A stretch of 64,000 nt of DNA from Oleiagrimonas sp963747595 (GCA_963747595.1 CAVVFO010000003.1:258597-322596), one strand, 5' to 3'. Counted from the stretch's first letter, positions 44,317 through 53,250 are shown. Numbers and translations are program-made. Notes: generated from the letters alone by a model not told the origin.

Positions 44317-45909
44317 TCAGGCGGCCGTGCGGAACAGCTCCGGCGGGCGACGCATCGAGCGGCCGCTGGCGAAGGCGCGCAACGCCGCATCCGAGGCCCC
44401 GGCCTGGCGGGCAATGGCATCGGCCAGGGCATCCAGAAGATCGACATGTTCGCCAATGCGTTCCCGCATGCCGGCATCGCTGAGGCGATCGTGCAGGCCG
44501 CGGTTGAGTTCGGCGAACCAGGGCAGGTCGCACTGGTCCAGCATGGCCGGCGGATTGCGCCCGTCGCTGGCCGCGTGCCAGCGCGTGAACAGTGTCTGCA
44601 TGCGTGCGTTCAACGCTTGTGCCCGTTCCAGTTGCGGCCGCACCGCGCCCAACAGCGAGAGGTCGGTCAGGCGCTGCTGGAACACCAGCTGGCAGAGAAT
44701 GCCCCAGTAATAGGCGTAGTCCCAGATCACCTTGACGGGCAGCACCTGCGCGTCACCCATCAGTGCGTACTGGCCGCGATACAGGCTCAGTGTGTTGCTG
44801 AAAAACGATTGCAGCAGCTGTTCGTAGATGTGCGCGTGCGGTCCCAGATGGCGGCCGGCGCGGTCGTGGCCGATCATGTCCACAATGTAGGTGTTGACGA
44901 TGGCGATGAAGTCCGTGCCCGGCGAGTAGAACGGATCCAGGAACGCGCCGGCCTCGCCGGTGATGGCCCAGCGATCGGCGCTGAAATGCTGCGCGCAGCC
45001 GTGCGAATAGTTGCGCAGGAAGGCGAAATCCAGCAGCGAGGCTCGACGTGCGGCCACTTCGCGTGCCAGCAGCGGCTGACGTGTCCCCAGCCAGTCGAGC
45101 AGCCCGTCGAAGCGGCGCATGGAGTCGAATGGATGCATGTTGGCATCGCTGACCACGCCCACCGAATGCGCGCCCGAGGCCAGCGGAATCAGCCAGGCCC
45201 AATAGCCGGGACCACACAGATGGTTGGTGGAGCGCCAGCGCTCCGGCGGCGAGCACTCGGCCTGCCAGCCATGCGGGCCGCACCACTCATCCACCGGCAG
45301 CTGTTCGCCCAGACGGAACCACGCGGCGTTGCCCGCATGGCCGTTGTCGCGGGTCAGATCGAAGCGCCGCCGCAGCAGCGCGGCGCGACCGGAGGCATCC
45401 AGCAGCCAGCGCGCCTGGATGGCGTGCTCGCCCTGCGCATCGCGCCAGCGGACCTGGTGCGCCGCGCCGTCGGTCCCCATCTCGATGCCGCTGATGCTGG
45501 CCCCGTGGTGAAAGGTGATGCCGCGGCGTTGCGCTTCCCGGGCCATGAAGGTTTCCAGGATGCCGCGATCGAGCTGGTAGCTCGGCGTGGGCAGCACCTG
45601 GGTGACCCCCAGTTCGGTGACCGCGCCCAGATCCGGTCGGCTGTCGGAAAAGAAGAAGCGGAAGCCGAACTTGTGGATATGCGCCTGCTCGAGATGGTCG
45701 CGCAGGCCCAGCGTCTCGGCCAGATAATGCGCGCCGATCTCGACCACCGATTCGCCCACCTTGTGGGCGGCATCCGGTAACGGGTGCGAGCGGCGTTCCA
45801 GTACGGTGATGTGCATGTCCGCGAAGGCGCCGCGCAGCTGCAGCGCCAAGGCCAGACCGGCCAGGCCGCCGCCCATGATGACGGCATCGTGCGATGCTTG
45901 CGTGGTCAT
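44317..45909 (-). CDS. Flavin-dependent halogenase-like oxidoreductase of pigment cluster
   Basis: A 530-residue FAD enzyme. GxGxxG lies at residues 13-18 (GGGLAG), then KVGES (50-54). K80 in HKFGFRF sits where tryptophan halogenases have their catalytic lysine. The halogenase hallmark W-x-W-x-I-P is present as WAWLIP (237-242). GEAGAFLDPFYSPG is the second FAD motif. Xanthomonadins are brominated aryl polyenes, so this is a good candidate for the halogenating enzyme. A non-halogenating reductase of the same fold cannot be excluded. It is transcribed toward the fabG-like gene. AAGAGC lies before the ATG, and an inverted repeat sits about 90 bases upstream. Confidence 0.82.
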   Translation of the reverse strand: MTTQASHDAVIMGGGLAGLALALQLRGAFADMHITVLERRSHPLPDAAHKVGESVVEIGAHYLAETLGLRDHLEQAHIHKFGFRFFFSDSRPDLGAVTELGVTQVLPTPSYQLDRGILETFMAREAQRRGITFHHGASISGIEMGTDGAAHQVRWRDAQGEHAIQARWLLDASGRAALLRRRFDLTRDNGHAGNAAWFRLGEQLPVDEWCGPHGWQAECSPPERWRSTNHLCGPGYWAWLIPLASGAHSVGVVSDANMHPFDSMRRFDGLLDWLGTRQPLLAREVAARRASLLDFAFLRNYSHGCAQHFSADRWAITGEAGAFLDPFYSPGTDFIAIVNTYIVDMIGHDRAGRHLGPHAHIYEQLLQSFFSNTLSLYRGQYALMGDAQVLPVKVIWDYAYYWGILCQLVFQQRLTDLSLLGAVRPQLERAQALNARMQTLFTRWHAASDGRNPPAMLDQCDLPWFAELNRGLHDRLSDAGMRERIGEHVDLLDALADAIARQAGASDAALRAFASGRSMRRPPELFRTAA

Positions 45910-45997
45910 TGCGGTAGCTCTTGCGTCGGCGTGACGGGGGGACGCGGCAGCGGCTCAACTGGTTGTTGCGTGGCGTGCGCGCCAGTGTACCGCTTCG

Positions 45998-46016
45998 CTG
46001 CATGTACGCCATGCAG
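45998..46016. promoter_or_regulatory. Inverted repeat upstream of halogenase gene
   Basis: CTGCATG-TACGC-CATGCAG, a perfect 7-bp inverted repeat about 90 bases before the halogenase start. It has the shape of a dimeric regulator site. The 256-base spacer holds no gene. Confidence 0.35.
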
Positions 46017-46165
46017 AGCCAGGCACGCGGGCCACGGCCACCGCATTGCAGCGCTTGTCCGGGAGCTGCCCGCGCCGGGCAAACCCCCTTTTTTCCTGGA
46101 TTCAGGCACCTTGCAGCCGAACAGCAAACGGCGAGGGCAATGATTTGAGCGGGTGAGGCGGCGCA

Positions 46166-46987
46166 CTATGAATCGGCAATCGCCTGCCGTGGATGGACGG
46201 CCGCGGCATCGGCTTCGTGGGGATCGATCAGCACCGGTGGCTCGCGCAGCATGCGGCGGTAGTTGGAGACGATGCGGCCGGAGGTGAGCACCCGGCCAAC
46301 CACATGTGCCGCGATGCGTACGAAATCCGGCAGAGGGCGAAAATAGCTGCCGCGGAATTCGGTCTTGTAGCGCGACTCGATGGGCACGGCGACCACGCGG
46401 GTGCCGCCGCGTGCGGCAGTGATGAGTACATCGGCTTCGAACACGAACCCCTGCGCCTGTGTATCGGCTAGCTCCAGCGCGCGGCGTGGATACAGGCGCT
46501 GGCCGCTTTGCGAATCGATGAGCTGCTGGCCACAGGCCCAGGCGATGCCCCAGTCGGCGAAGTTGTTGGCGCGGCGCCGATAGGCAGGCTGGCGCTGGCG
46601 CTGCTTGACGCGCGCCGCAATCACGATGTGCTGTGGATAGTGCTGTGCCGCCGCGAGCATGCGCGGGATGTCGCCGGCACTGTGCTGGCCATCACCGTCC
46701 ATGGTCACCACGGCGTCGAAGCCGCGGGCCAGGGCTTCGCGAAAGCCGGTACGCAGTGCTTCGCCCTTGCCGCGCCGTTCATGATGGCGCAGCAGTGTCA
46801 CCGGCAACGCGCCGACGATCTGCGCTGTGCCGTCGTCGGAACCGTCGTCGACCACCAGCACCGGTGCGCCCAGCTGCAGCGCTTCGGACAGGATGCCGCC
46901 AATGGCCTGCGCTTCATTGAGGCAGGGAACCAGCACGCACCAGCGCATCCTGTCCTCGCGCCTATTGTCATCTGCCCGGTCATGCAT
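46166..46987 (-). CDS. Family 2 glycosyltransferase of pigment cluster
   Basis: A 273-residue GT-A glycosyltransferase similar to dolichol-phosphate-mannose-type enzymes. It shows VPCLNEAQAIGG, VVDDGSDDGT and the metal site MDGDGQHSAGDI. No membrane helix is obvious. In aryl-polyene clusters such an enzyme is thought to build the sugar or lipid head group. The ATG at 46987 overlaps the preceding stop and has GGAGG at 9 bases. A downstream ATG at 46948 is also possible (GAGGACAGG). Confidence 0.88.
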   Translation of the reverse strand: MHDRADDNRREDRMRWCVLVPCLNEAQAIGGILSEALQLGAPVLVVDDGSDDGTAQIVGALPVTLLRHHERRGKGEALRTGFREALARGFDAVVTMDGDGQHSAGDIPRMLAAAQHYPQHIVIAARVKQRQRQPAYRRRANNFADWGIAWACGQQLIDSQSGQRLYPRRALELADTQAQGFVFEADVLITAARGGTRVVAVPIESRYKTEFRGSYFRPLPDFVRIAAHVVGRVLTSGRIVSNYRRMLREPPVLIDPHEADAAAVHPRQAIADS

Positions 46988-47804
46988 CGGGCGATACCTC
47001 CGTGGTCTGGATTTTCAGTCCCAGTCCCGGCGCCACTGCCAGGCGCAGCGCCATCCCCGGCGGGCCGGCCAGGGCTTCCAGCAGCGCCGCCGCTGCGCCG
47101 CATGCGTTGCTGGCATCGATGGCCGCCAGGCAGGGATGCTGCGGCGAGCTGGAACCGGCCGCGGGCGCCAGCTCCAGCTGCAGTCCGATGCGGGTGGCCG
47201 CCGTGGGTGCCGGTGCCAGGACCATGGCGCAGGCAAACCGCGAGGTCGACTCGATCTGCTCGCCCAGCGGGCCGGTGCCCGGCACGTCATACGCCGCCAG
47301 AAGCACCGGCCGCTCGTCGGCCAGCGCCAGGGTCGCGGCTTCCAGCAGGCCGCTGCCAAAGCTGTCGCTCCAGGCGCTCAGGGCGGTGGACGCAGCGTGG
47401 CAGCCGGTGGCGATGGTCCAGTAGCCGGCAGCCGCGTTGTGCACGGAATTGTGGAAGCGGGTGGGTGACAGCTCCCGCGGCGATTCGGCGAGGGTGCGAC
47501 ACATGTAATCCATGATCGGCGCGTCGCCATGCGCACTGACAAACACGCTGGGCAGATCGGCTGCGTGGCGGTCGCTCATGGCCACCGCCTGGGCCGCTGC
47601 TTCCAGCGCCAGCAGCACGCTGCCCGGCGCGCGCCGCCGCTCGCCGGAGGCCAGCACCTTGGCCGGAGGGCGTGCCGGAGCAGATGGCGACGGCATCGGG
47701 GATTCCGCGTCCGTGGCCAGGCGTGCCTGGAGCGCGGACCAGTCGGCGATGCCGTCGGCCCAGACGCCGATGCCTTCCACCCAGATATCCAGCGTCTCGC
47801 TCAT
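46980..47804 (-). CDS. Ketosynthase-like chain-length partner (PF13723 type, ApeC-like)
   Basis: A 274-residue protein related to the N-terminal half of beta-ketoacyl synthases. THFHNSVHNAAAGYWTIATG-type sequence appears as TRFHNSVHNAAAGYW, followed by TGCHAASTALSAWSDSFGSGLLEA. The two catalytic histidine motifs of full ketosynthases are absent, and the protein is one third shorter. Aryl-polyene systems use such a partner (chain-length factor) with a full ketosynthase. It overlaps the ketosynthase gene by 4 bases and the glycosyltransferase by 8 bases, supporting coupled synthesis and a heterodimer. Confidence 0.83.
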   Translation of the reverse strand: MSETLDIWVEGIGVWADGIADWSALQARLATDAESPMPSPSAPARPPAKVLASGERRRAPGSVLLALEAAAQAVAMSDRHAADLPSVFVSAHGDAPIMDYMCRTLAESPRELSPTRFHNSVHNAAAGYWTIATGCHAASTALSAWSDSFGSGLLEAATLALADERPVLLAAYDVPGTGPLGEQIESTSRFACAMVLAPAPTAATRIGLQLELAPAAGSSSPQHPCLAAIDASNACGAAAALLEALAGPPGMALRLAVAPGLGLKIQTTEVSPDA

Positions 47805-49003
47805 GCGCCGCTCCCGGCCCGTGCAAACGCCAGACAGGCATTGTTGCCGCCGAAACCGAACGAGTTGCTGAGGGCCACGTCGAAAGCGGCCGGCATGCTT
47901 TCCAGGGCGATTTGCGGCGCACATGTGGGATCGGGATTGCTGCAGCCCAGGTTGCCCGGAATCAGGCGTTGCTCCAGCGCCAGCAGGGCCATGTTTGCCT
48001 CCACGACACCCGCTGCTCCCAGCGTGTGTCCGGTATAGCCCTTGGTGGAGCTCATCCGCGTGGTGGCCGGGAACAGGCGTGCAACCAGCGTTCCCTCCAC
48101 GGCATCATTCTTGGGCGTGGCGGTGCCGTGCATGTTGATATACCCCACGTCGGTGGGGGCGAGATCGGCGCGTTGCAGTGTCTGGCGCAGCGCCAGTTCC
48201 GCGCCCAGCCCTTGCGGATGGGGGGTGGACATGTGGTGGGCGTCGCTGGATTCGCCATAGCCGATCAGCCGCGGCGCGGTGGGCGCCATGCCCACGCGCT
48301 CGAGCAGCGCGAAGCCGGCGGCCTCGCCGAGCGAGATGCCGCTGCGGTCCTGGTCGAACGGACGACACGGCCGCGGCGAAACCAGCTCCAGGGAATTGAA
48401 GCCGTACAGCACGCTGTCGCACAGGGTGTCGCAACCGCCGATCAGCGCAGCGTCGATCAGGCCCAGGCGCAACATGCGTTCGGCGCTGGCGAAGATCTTG
48501 GCGCTGGACGAGCAGGCCGTGGAGACGGTCAGGCATGGACCGCGAATGGTCAGCACGTCGCTGAGGAACGCGCCCAGCGAATGGATGGAGTGGATTCCCG
48601 GGCGACGCAGGTCGTCGGGCAGGCGGTCACCGTCGAGGCGGCGATACCCTTCCTCGCTGGCGCCGATGCCGCCCGTGGAGGTTCCTGCCAGCACTGCGAC
48701 CCGGTCGTTGCCGTAACGGGCCACTGCAGCGGCGACCCGGTCGAGGAGGTCATCCTCCTGCAATGCCATCCACGCCAGGCGATTGTTGCGGCAGTCCCAG
48801 TCGGCCTGCTGCGCTGGCAGCGTCACCGATTCGACACCGGGCACACGGCCGATGAAGCAATCCAGCGGTTCGCGGGTGAAGTCGTTGCGCGTCAGTCCGC
48901 CACGCATGGTGTTCAGGGCGGCAGCGTGCGCGGCGCGGCCGCACCCCACGGCGGAGGTGGTGGTGAAGGCGGTGATGGCAACGGGGGACATGGCATGCGG
49001 CAT
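47801..49003 (-). CDS. Beta-ketoacyl-ACP synthase (FabF-like) of pigment cluster
   Basis: A 400-residue condensing enzyme with the full Cys-His-His triad: C164 in VSTACSSSAK, H292 in MHGTATPKND and H326 in GYTGHTLGAAG (numbered from 49003). It would add malonyl units to the aryl starter on the ACP. The ATG at 49003 (MPHAMSPV) or 48991 (MSPVAIT) may be the start; neither has a clear ribosome site. It is the first gene of the minus-strand operon, divergent from the DUF218 gene. Confidence 0.92.
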   Translation of the reverse strand: MPHAMSPVAITAFTTTSAVGCGRAAHAAALNTMRGGLTRNDFTREPLDCFIGRVPGVESVTLPAQQADWDCRNNRLAWMALQEDDLLDRVAAAVARYGNDRVAVLAGTSTGGIGASEEGYRRLDGDRLPDDLRRPGIHSIHSLGAFLSDVLTIRGPCLTVSTACSSSAKIFASAERMLRLGLIDAALIGGCDTLCDSVLYGFNSLELVSPRPCRPFDQDRSGISLGEAAGFALLERVGMAPTAPRLIGYGESSDAHHMSTPHPQGLGAELALRQTLQRADLAPTDVGYINMHGTATPKNDAVEGTLVARLFPATTRMSSTKGYTGHTLGAAGVVEANMALLALEQRLIPGNLGCSNPDPTCAPQIALESMPAAFDVALSNSFGFGGNNACLAFARAGSGA

Positions 49004-49158
49004 CCGCTGAGCGTAGCCGACGACCTGCGCCGTGCCTAGTCGTGCACTAGAGTATGCGCAATTGCGGTTCAGCGGCTGTCGGCAGGAGGCGTGCTGGCCA
49101 TTGCAAGTGGGCTGCTGATTTACGCAGACTTGTCTGTCCCTCATCGATCTCCGCCGCC

Positions 49159-49863
49159 ATGCATGCACTGCTCGATTTGTTTCGTCGTGGCCCCTGGCGC
49201 TATGTGCGTGATCGCGATGTGCTGCATTCGCTGGCCGTGACCCTGGCGGCCCTGCTGCTCACCTGTGGCCTGCTGTGGCTGGTGTATCTGCGGCGCGTGT
49301 GGCGGATGGCCGCGCGCAGCCCGAGCCAACCTGCACAGCGGGGCGTGGTGCTGGTTTTCGGTTGCCGCTTGCGCAACGGTCTTCCCAAGGCGGATTACCG
49401 TCATCGCCTGCGCCGGTGTGCGCACATCATGCGTGCCGGTCTGGCCAGACGGGTGGTGCTGCTCGGCGGCGCCAGCAGCGGCAGCGGCAGCACCACCGAA
49501 TCGGCGGCCGGTGCGCGTTGGCTGCGCACGCACGGGCCGCTGCCTGACGATGTCGAGCTGATCCTGGAGCAGACCTCCATCGATTCGCTGGAGAATCTGC
49601 GTCATGCGCGCATCGTGCTGAATGCCGATCCGTTGCCGCCGGTGGTGCTGGTCAGCAGCCGTTACCACCTGGCACGGTGCCAGCTGCTGGCACGGTGTCT
49701 GGGATTCGAGGGCCGGCCGGTGGGCGCCGAACCGCGGATGCCGCGGCACCCCGCTTACATGCTGCGCATATTGATGGAGGCGGGGTACCTGATGTGGATC
49801 GATATCGGCCTGCGCTGGGCGCGCTTGATCGGTCACCGGCGGATGCTGTCACGGATGCGTTGA
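49159..49863 (+). CDS. DUF218 (ElyC/SanA/YdcF-like) membrane protein
   Basis: A 234-residue protein with one N-terminal membrane helix (about 20-40) and a DUF218 domain. The domain shows VVLVFGCRLRNGLPKADYRHRLRR, VVLLGGASS, TTESAAGARWL, and VVLVSSRYHLARC. ElyC and SanA relatives affect envelope polysaccharide or peptidoglycan in E. coli, and DUF218 genes occur near some pigment clusters. It could belong with the pigment genes or be independent. The ATG at 49159 is chosen because it places the helix normally. Confidence 0.82.
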   Translation: MHALLDLFRRGPWRYVRDRDVLHSLAVTLAALLLTCGLLWLVYLRRVWRMAARSPSQPAQRGVVLVFGCRLRNGLPKADYRHRLRRCAHIMRAGLARRVVLLGGASSGSGSTTESAAGARWLRTHGPLPDDVELILEQTSIDSLENLRHARIVLNADPLPPVVLVSSRYHLARCQLLARCLGFEGRPVGAEPRMPRHPAYMLRILMEAGYLMWIDIGLRWARLIGHRRMLSRMR

Positions 49864-49978
49864 CCCACGGTTGGCTTCGGGGTTGTTACCATGTTCAGGT
49901 GACAGTGACATGCGCTGTCGCATCCGGTCGGCTGGACGCGCATGCCGATTCCGTCTCACGCATCCGGGTACGCGTTCC

Positions 49979-50899
49979 ATGAGCGATGAGAGCACCGGCG
50001 ATGACCGCATCGCACGTGTTGAAGACTTCATGCAGGATCTGCAGGAACGCCTGTGCGAGGCACTGGAGTCACTGGATGGCGAGGCGCGGTTCGCCGAGGA
50101 TGCCTGGACCCGCGACAGCGGCGGCGGTGGCCGCACGCGGGTGTTGAAAAATGGCGGGTTGTTCGAGCAGGCCGGCGTCAACTTTTCACATGTGCACGGC
50201 GATCGCATGCCGCCCAGTGCCACGGCACACCGCCCGCAACTGGCGGACGGGCATTTTGTCGCCACCGGGGTGTCGCTGGTGGTGCACCCACGTAATCCGT
50301 ATGTGCCCGCGGCGCACATGAACGTGCGCTACTTCGAGGCGCGCAAGGAGGGAGTGGAGCCGCTGTGGTGGTTCGGCGGCGGGTTCGACCTGACGCCCTG
50401 CTATCCCTTCGAGGAAGACGTGGTGCACTGGCACAGCGTGGCGCGCGACGTATGCGCTGCGCATGGCGACGAGTTGTATCCGCGATTCAAGCGGTGGTGC
50501 GACGAGTATTTCACCATCAAGCATCGTCAGGAGATGCGTGGCGTTGGCGGCCTGTTCTACGATGATTTCAACGAAGGCGGCTTCGAGCGCTGCTTCGACT
50601 TCACGCGGGATGTGGGCCAGGGCTTCCTGGATGCCTACGTGCCCATTGCCGAACGCCGCATGCACGAGCCCTGGAGCAAGCGCGAGCGACGCTTCCAGTT
50701 GTACCGCCGCGGCCGCTACGTGGAGTTCAATCTGGTTTACGACCGCGGCACGCTGTTCGGGCTGCAGTCCGGCGGCCGCACCGAATCGGTCCTCATGAGC
50801 CTGCCGCCGCGGGTGCGTTTCGAGTATGGCTACGTGCCGGAAGCAGGCAGCGAGGAGGCGCGGCTGGCCGAGTATCTCCAACCGCGCGACTGGGTCTGA
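49979..50899 (+). CDS. hemF: Oxygen-dependent coproporphyrinogen III oxidase
   Basis: A 306-residue cytoplasmic enzyme of heme synthesis. It decarboxylates two propionates of coproporphyrinogen III using O2. Visible are GGGGRTRVLKNGGLFEQAGVNFSHVHG (about 41-67), NPYVPAAHMNVRYFEA, WFGGGFDLTPCYPFEED, RGVGGLFYDDFN and the C-terminal YVEFNLVYDRGTLFGLQSGGR. These are near-invariant HemF segments. The ATG at 49979 (MSDESTGD) fits the family length. Convergent with the VNG-repeat gene. Confidence 0.97.
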   Translation: MSDESTGDDRIARVEDFMQDLQERLCEALESLDGEARFAEDAWTRDSGGGGRTRVLKNGGLFEQAGVNFSHVHGDRMPPSATAHRPQLADGHFVATGVSLVVHPRNPYVPAAHMNVRYFEARKEGVEPLWWFGGGFDLTPCYPFEEDVVHWHSVARDVCAAHGDELYPRFKRWCDEYFTIKHRQEMRGVGGLFYDDFNEGGFERCFDFTRDVGQGFLDAYVPIAERRMHEPWSKRERRFQLYRRGRYVEFNLVYDRGTLFGLQSGGRTESVLMSLPPRVRFEYGYVPEAGSEEARLAEYLQPRDWV

Positions 50900-50921
50900 G
50901 GCCGGCCGTGCTGCAGCAGGG

Positions 50922-51590
50922 TTACTGCCCGGGGTGCGCCCCGGAAAAGCGGATGGCATTGGCGCCCTTGATCGTGCCCACGGTGGCGCTGTTGCTGACG
51001 TAGAGTTTCACCTCGCGGCGAAAATCCAGCGTGCCGTTGACCACCACGTGCGGCCCGATGACGATGCGCGGCGGTCGTGAATGCCCCCAGTTGAACCAGG
51101 ACGTGTGCTGCTTGTCGACCAGCAGGCCACCGTCGACGTGCGTGCCCTGCTCGAGATCGATATCACCCGCAGCGGTTTCCAGCCCGGCGTGCAGCGTGGC
51201 AGCGGTGATGTGGATGTGCCCGTTGACGTTGGAGACATGGCCATCGATGCGTGCATCGCGGCCGATGGTCAGCGCGCCGTTGACTGCGGCGACCTTGCCA
51301 CTGATGTGGTCGTTGTTGCCGAGCTCGATGGAGCCATTGACGGTTTCCACATCGCCGCTGGTGACACGGGCACCGGCATGGACGGCGCCGTTGACCGTGC
51401 TCATGCTCTGGACTACGGCACCGTCCTCCAGGCGGATGGAGCCATTGACGGTGCTGAGCTTGCCTGCATGCTGGCCGGCGGCCACTTCGATGGAGCCGTT
51501 GACCTTGTCGATGTTGGCGCTGTCGGCCTGGGCGAGTGTGGCGGCGCCCAGCAGCGAGGTGGCCGCGAACAGGATGAGAAGGGGTTTCAT
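50922..51590 (-). CDS. Secreted VNG-repeat protein, predicted beta-solenoid
   Basis: A 222-residue protein with a signal peptide (MKPLLILFAATSLLGAATLAQA, cleavage near residue 22). The mature part is built from at least six repeats of about 18-21 residues, each with a V-N-G-x-(I/V/L) core: DKVNGSIEV, STVNGSIRL, STVNGAVHA, ETVNGSIEL, AAVNGALTI and SNVNGHIHI. The spacing and alternating hydrophobic residues predict a right-handed beta-solenoid. It recalls DUF4097 and bactofilin-like folds, but I cannot name a family with certainty. The C-terminal part (PPRIVIGPHVVVNGTLDF) continues the pattern. Probably periplasmic. Convergent with hemF and divergent from gpmA. Confidence 0.78.
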   Translation of the reverse strand: MKPLLILFAATSLLGAATLAQADSANIDKVNGSIEVAAGQHAGKLSTVNGSIRLEDGAVVQSMSTVNGAVHAGARVTSGDVETVNGSIELGNNDHISGKVAAVNGALTIGRDARIDGHVSNVNGHIHITAATLHAGLETAAGDIDLEQGTHVDGGLLVDKQHTSWFNWGHSRPPRIVIGPHVVVNGTLDFRREVKLYVSNSATVGTIKGANAIRFSGAHPGQ

Positions 51591-51757
51591 GGATATCTCT
51601 CATAAGGGGGAACACTGCTTCGATGCAGCGCCCAAGGGAAAGGTTTAGCCGCGTTTCCGGCTGCCGGCGAGCTGCGGATGTATGCGCGGCGACATTGACG
51701 CTGCGCCGCGCAGTTTCCATCATGAGAGGCTCCCCGCGCTGCAAGGGCACCCAAGCC

Positions 51758-52504
51758 ATGTACAAACTCGTCATGACCCGCCACGGTCAGTCCCAGTGGA
51801 ACCTGGAAAACCGCTTCACCGGCTGGACCGATGTGGACCTCACGGAACAGGGCCTCGAGGAAGCACGCGAGGCCGGAAAACTGATCAAGGCCGAAGGCCT
51901 GACCTTCGACGTCGCACACACCTCGGTCCTCAAGCGCGCCATCCGCACCATGTGGCAGATCCAGGACGTGATGGACCTGATGTGGCTGCCGGTGCTGACC
52001 ACCTGGCGCCTCAACGAGCGGCATTACGGTGCGCTCACCGGCCTGGACAAGGCCGAGACCGCCAAGCGCCATGGCGAGGAGCAGGTGCACATCTGGCGGC
52101 GCAGCTACGACACGCCGCCGCCTGCACTCAAGCCCGAGGAGAGCAAGGCCGCGCGCGATCCGCGCTATGCCAATGTCGATCCTGCGCAGATTCCGCTGAC
52201 CGAGTGCCTGAAAGATACGGTGGAGCGGGTGGTGCCCTACTGGAACGAGACGCTGGCGCCCGCCATGCGCGCCGGACAGCGCGTCCTGCTGGTGGCCCAC
52301 GGCAACTCCATGCGCGCGCTGGTGAAATATCTGGATGGCATCAGCGACGAGGAAATCACCGGTCTGAACATCCCCACCGGCGTACCGCTGGTGTACGAAT
52401 TCGACGATGATCTGCAGCCGACCCGTCATTATTATCTGGGCGACCAGGAGGCCATCGAGGCCAAGGCGGCCGCGGTGGCCCAGCAGGGCAAGTCCTCCGG
52501 CTGA
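51758..52504 (+). CDS. gpmA: 2,3-bisphosphoglycerate-dependent phosphoglycerate mutase
   Basis: A 248-residue glycolytic enzyme interconverting 3- and 2-phosphoglycerate. The catalytic His is in LVMTRHGQSQWN near residue 9, and the second His in LVAHGNSMRALVK. NERHYGALTGLDKAET and RRSYDTPPP are typical of the dPGM family. The ATG at 51758 (MYKLVM) is the family start; a longer frame from 51623 is not needed. It looks single. Confidence 0.97.
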   Translation: MYKLVMTRHGQSQWNLENRFTGWTDVDLTEQGLEEAREAGKLIKAEGLTFDVAHTSVLKRAIRTMWQIQDVMDLMWLPVLTTWRLNERHYGALTGLDKAETAKRHGEEQVHIWRRSYDTPPPALKPEESKAARDPRYANVDPAQIPLTECLKDTVERVVPYWNETLAPAMRAGQRVLLVAHGNSMRALVKYLDGISDEEITGLNIPTGVPLVYEFDDDLQPTRHYYLGDQEAIEAKAAAVAQQGKSSG

Positions 52505-52609
52505 GCGATTGCCTGCATGCGCGATGCGTGACAATCGGCAGAGTACGTGCCGGGCACGAATGCGCTACATTGCACGGGTACGACGTTCACGAACGTGGGA
52601 GAAGGGGCC

Positions 52610-53170
52610 GTGTCACCGCAGGTGTGGATCTGGATTGCCATCGTGCCGCTGTTGGCGTGGCTCTATTATCGCCGCATGCGCCGGTTCATCGGCCGCCAGC
52701 CGATCCGTACCCGCCGCATGCTGGTGCGGGTCGGCATCTTGTCGCTGGTCCTCATCTTCTTCGGCCAGCTGGTCCTGCACCGTGCCGTTCTGCTGGGCGA
52801 TCTGGGCGGCGGTGTGGCGGTTGGCGCCGTGCTCGGCTTCATCGGCCTCAGGCTGACGCGTATCGAAGTCACCGCGGAGGGCGATTTCTACACCCCCAAC
52901 AGCTGGCTCGGCATCGCCGTCGTCGCCCTGCTCATCGGCCGGCTGGTCTACAAGTTCGCTGTGCTCATGCCGCAGATGCAGCATTCCATGACTGCCGGGG
53001 TGCCGCATGCGGGCACGGCATCTTCGCCGATGCTCGCGCTGTATACGCAGCATCCGCTGACGCTGCTGATCTACGGCATCGTCATCGGCTACTACCTGGC
53101 CTATTTCGGCGGCTTGCTGATCCATCATCGTCGCGTGCTGGCGAAGCGGGCATCCCACTCCGGCGCGTAG
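52610..53170 (+). CDS. Four-to-five-helix membrane protein (possibly DUF1453/CcdC-like)
   Basis: A 186-residue membrane protein with helices near residues 5-20, 40-58, 62-80, 98-118 and 145-165. It may belong to the DUF1453/CcdC-like group; this is a weak recognition. The GTG at 52610 has GGAGAAGGGG upstream and gives an N-terminal helix, so I prefer it to an ATG at 52547. The stop TAG is formed by the left edge of the dispersed repeat. No function known. Confidence 0.65.
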   Translation: MSPQVWIWIAIVPLLAWLYYRRMRRFIGRQPIRTRRMLVRVGILSLVLIFFGQLVLHRAVLLGDLGGGVAVGAVLGFIGLRLTRIEVTAEGDFYTPNSWLGIAVVALLIGRLVYKFAVLMPQMQHSMTAGVPHAGTASSPMLALYTQHPLTLLIYGIVIGYYLAYFGGLLIHHRRVLAKRASHSGA

Positions 53171-53250
53171 GGCGGGCGAGGAACGTCAGTGCCGGTTCCG
53201 CCTGCTCGCGGGAGCGTTGGGACACGGCAAGCAGGTGACTCGACCATTCC
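53166..53250. repeat. Dispersed palindromic repeat, copy 4
   Basis: GCGTAGGGCGGGCGAGGAACGTCAGTGCCGGTTCCGCCTGCTCGC in outline, then a shortened right half with GGCAAGCAGGTGACTCGACC. The left edge supplies the stop of the membrane-protein gene. Confidence 0.8.
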
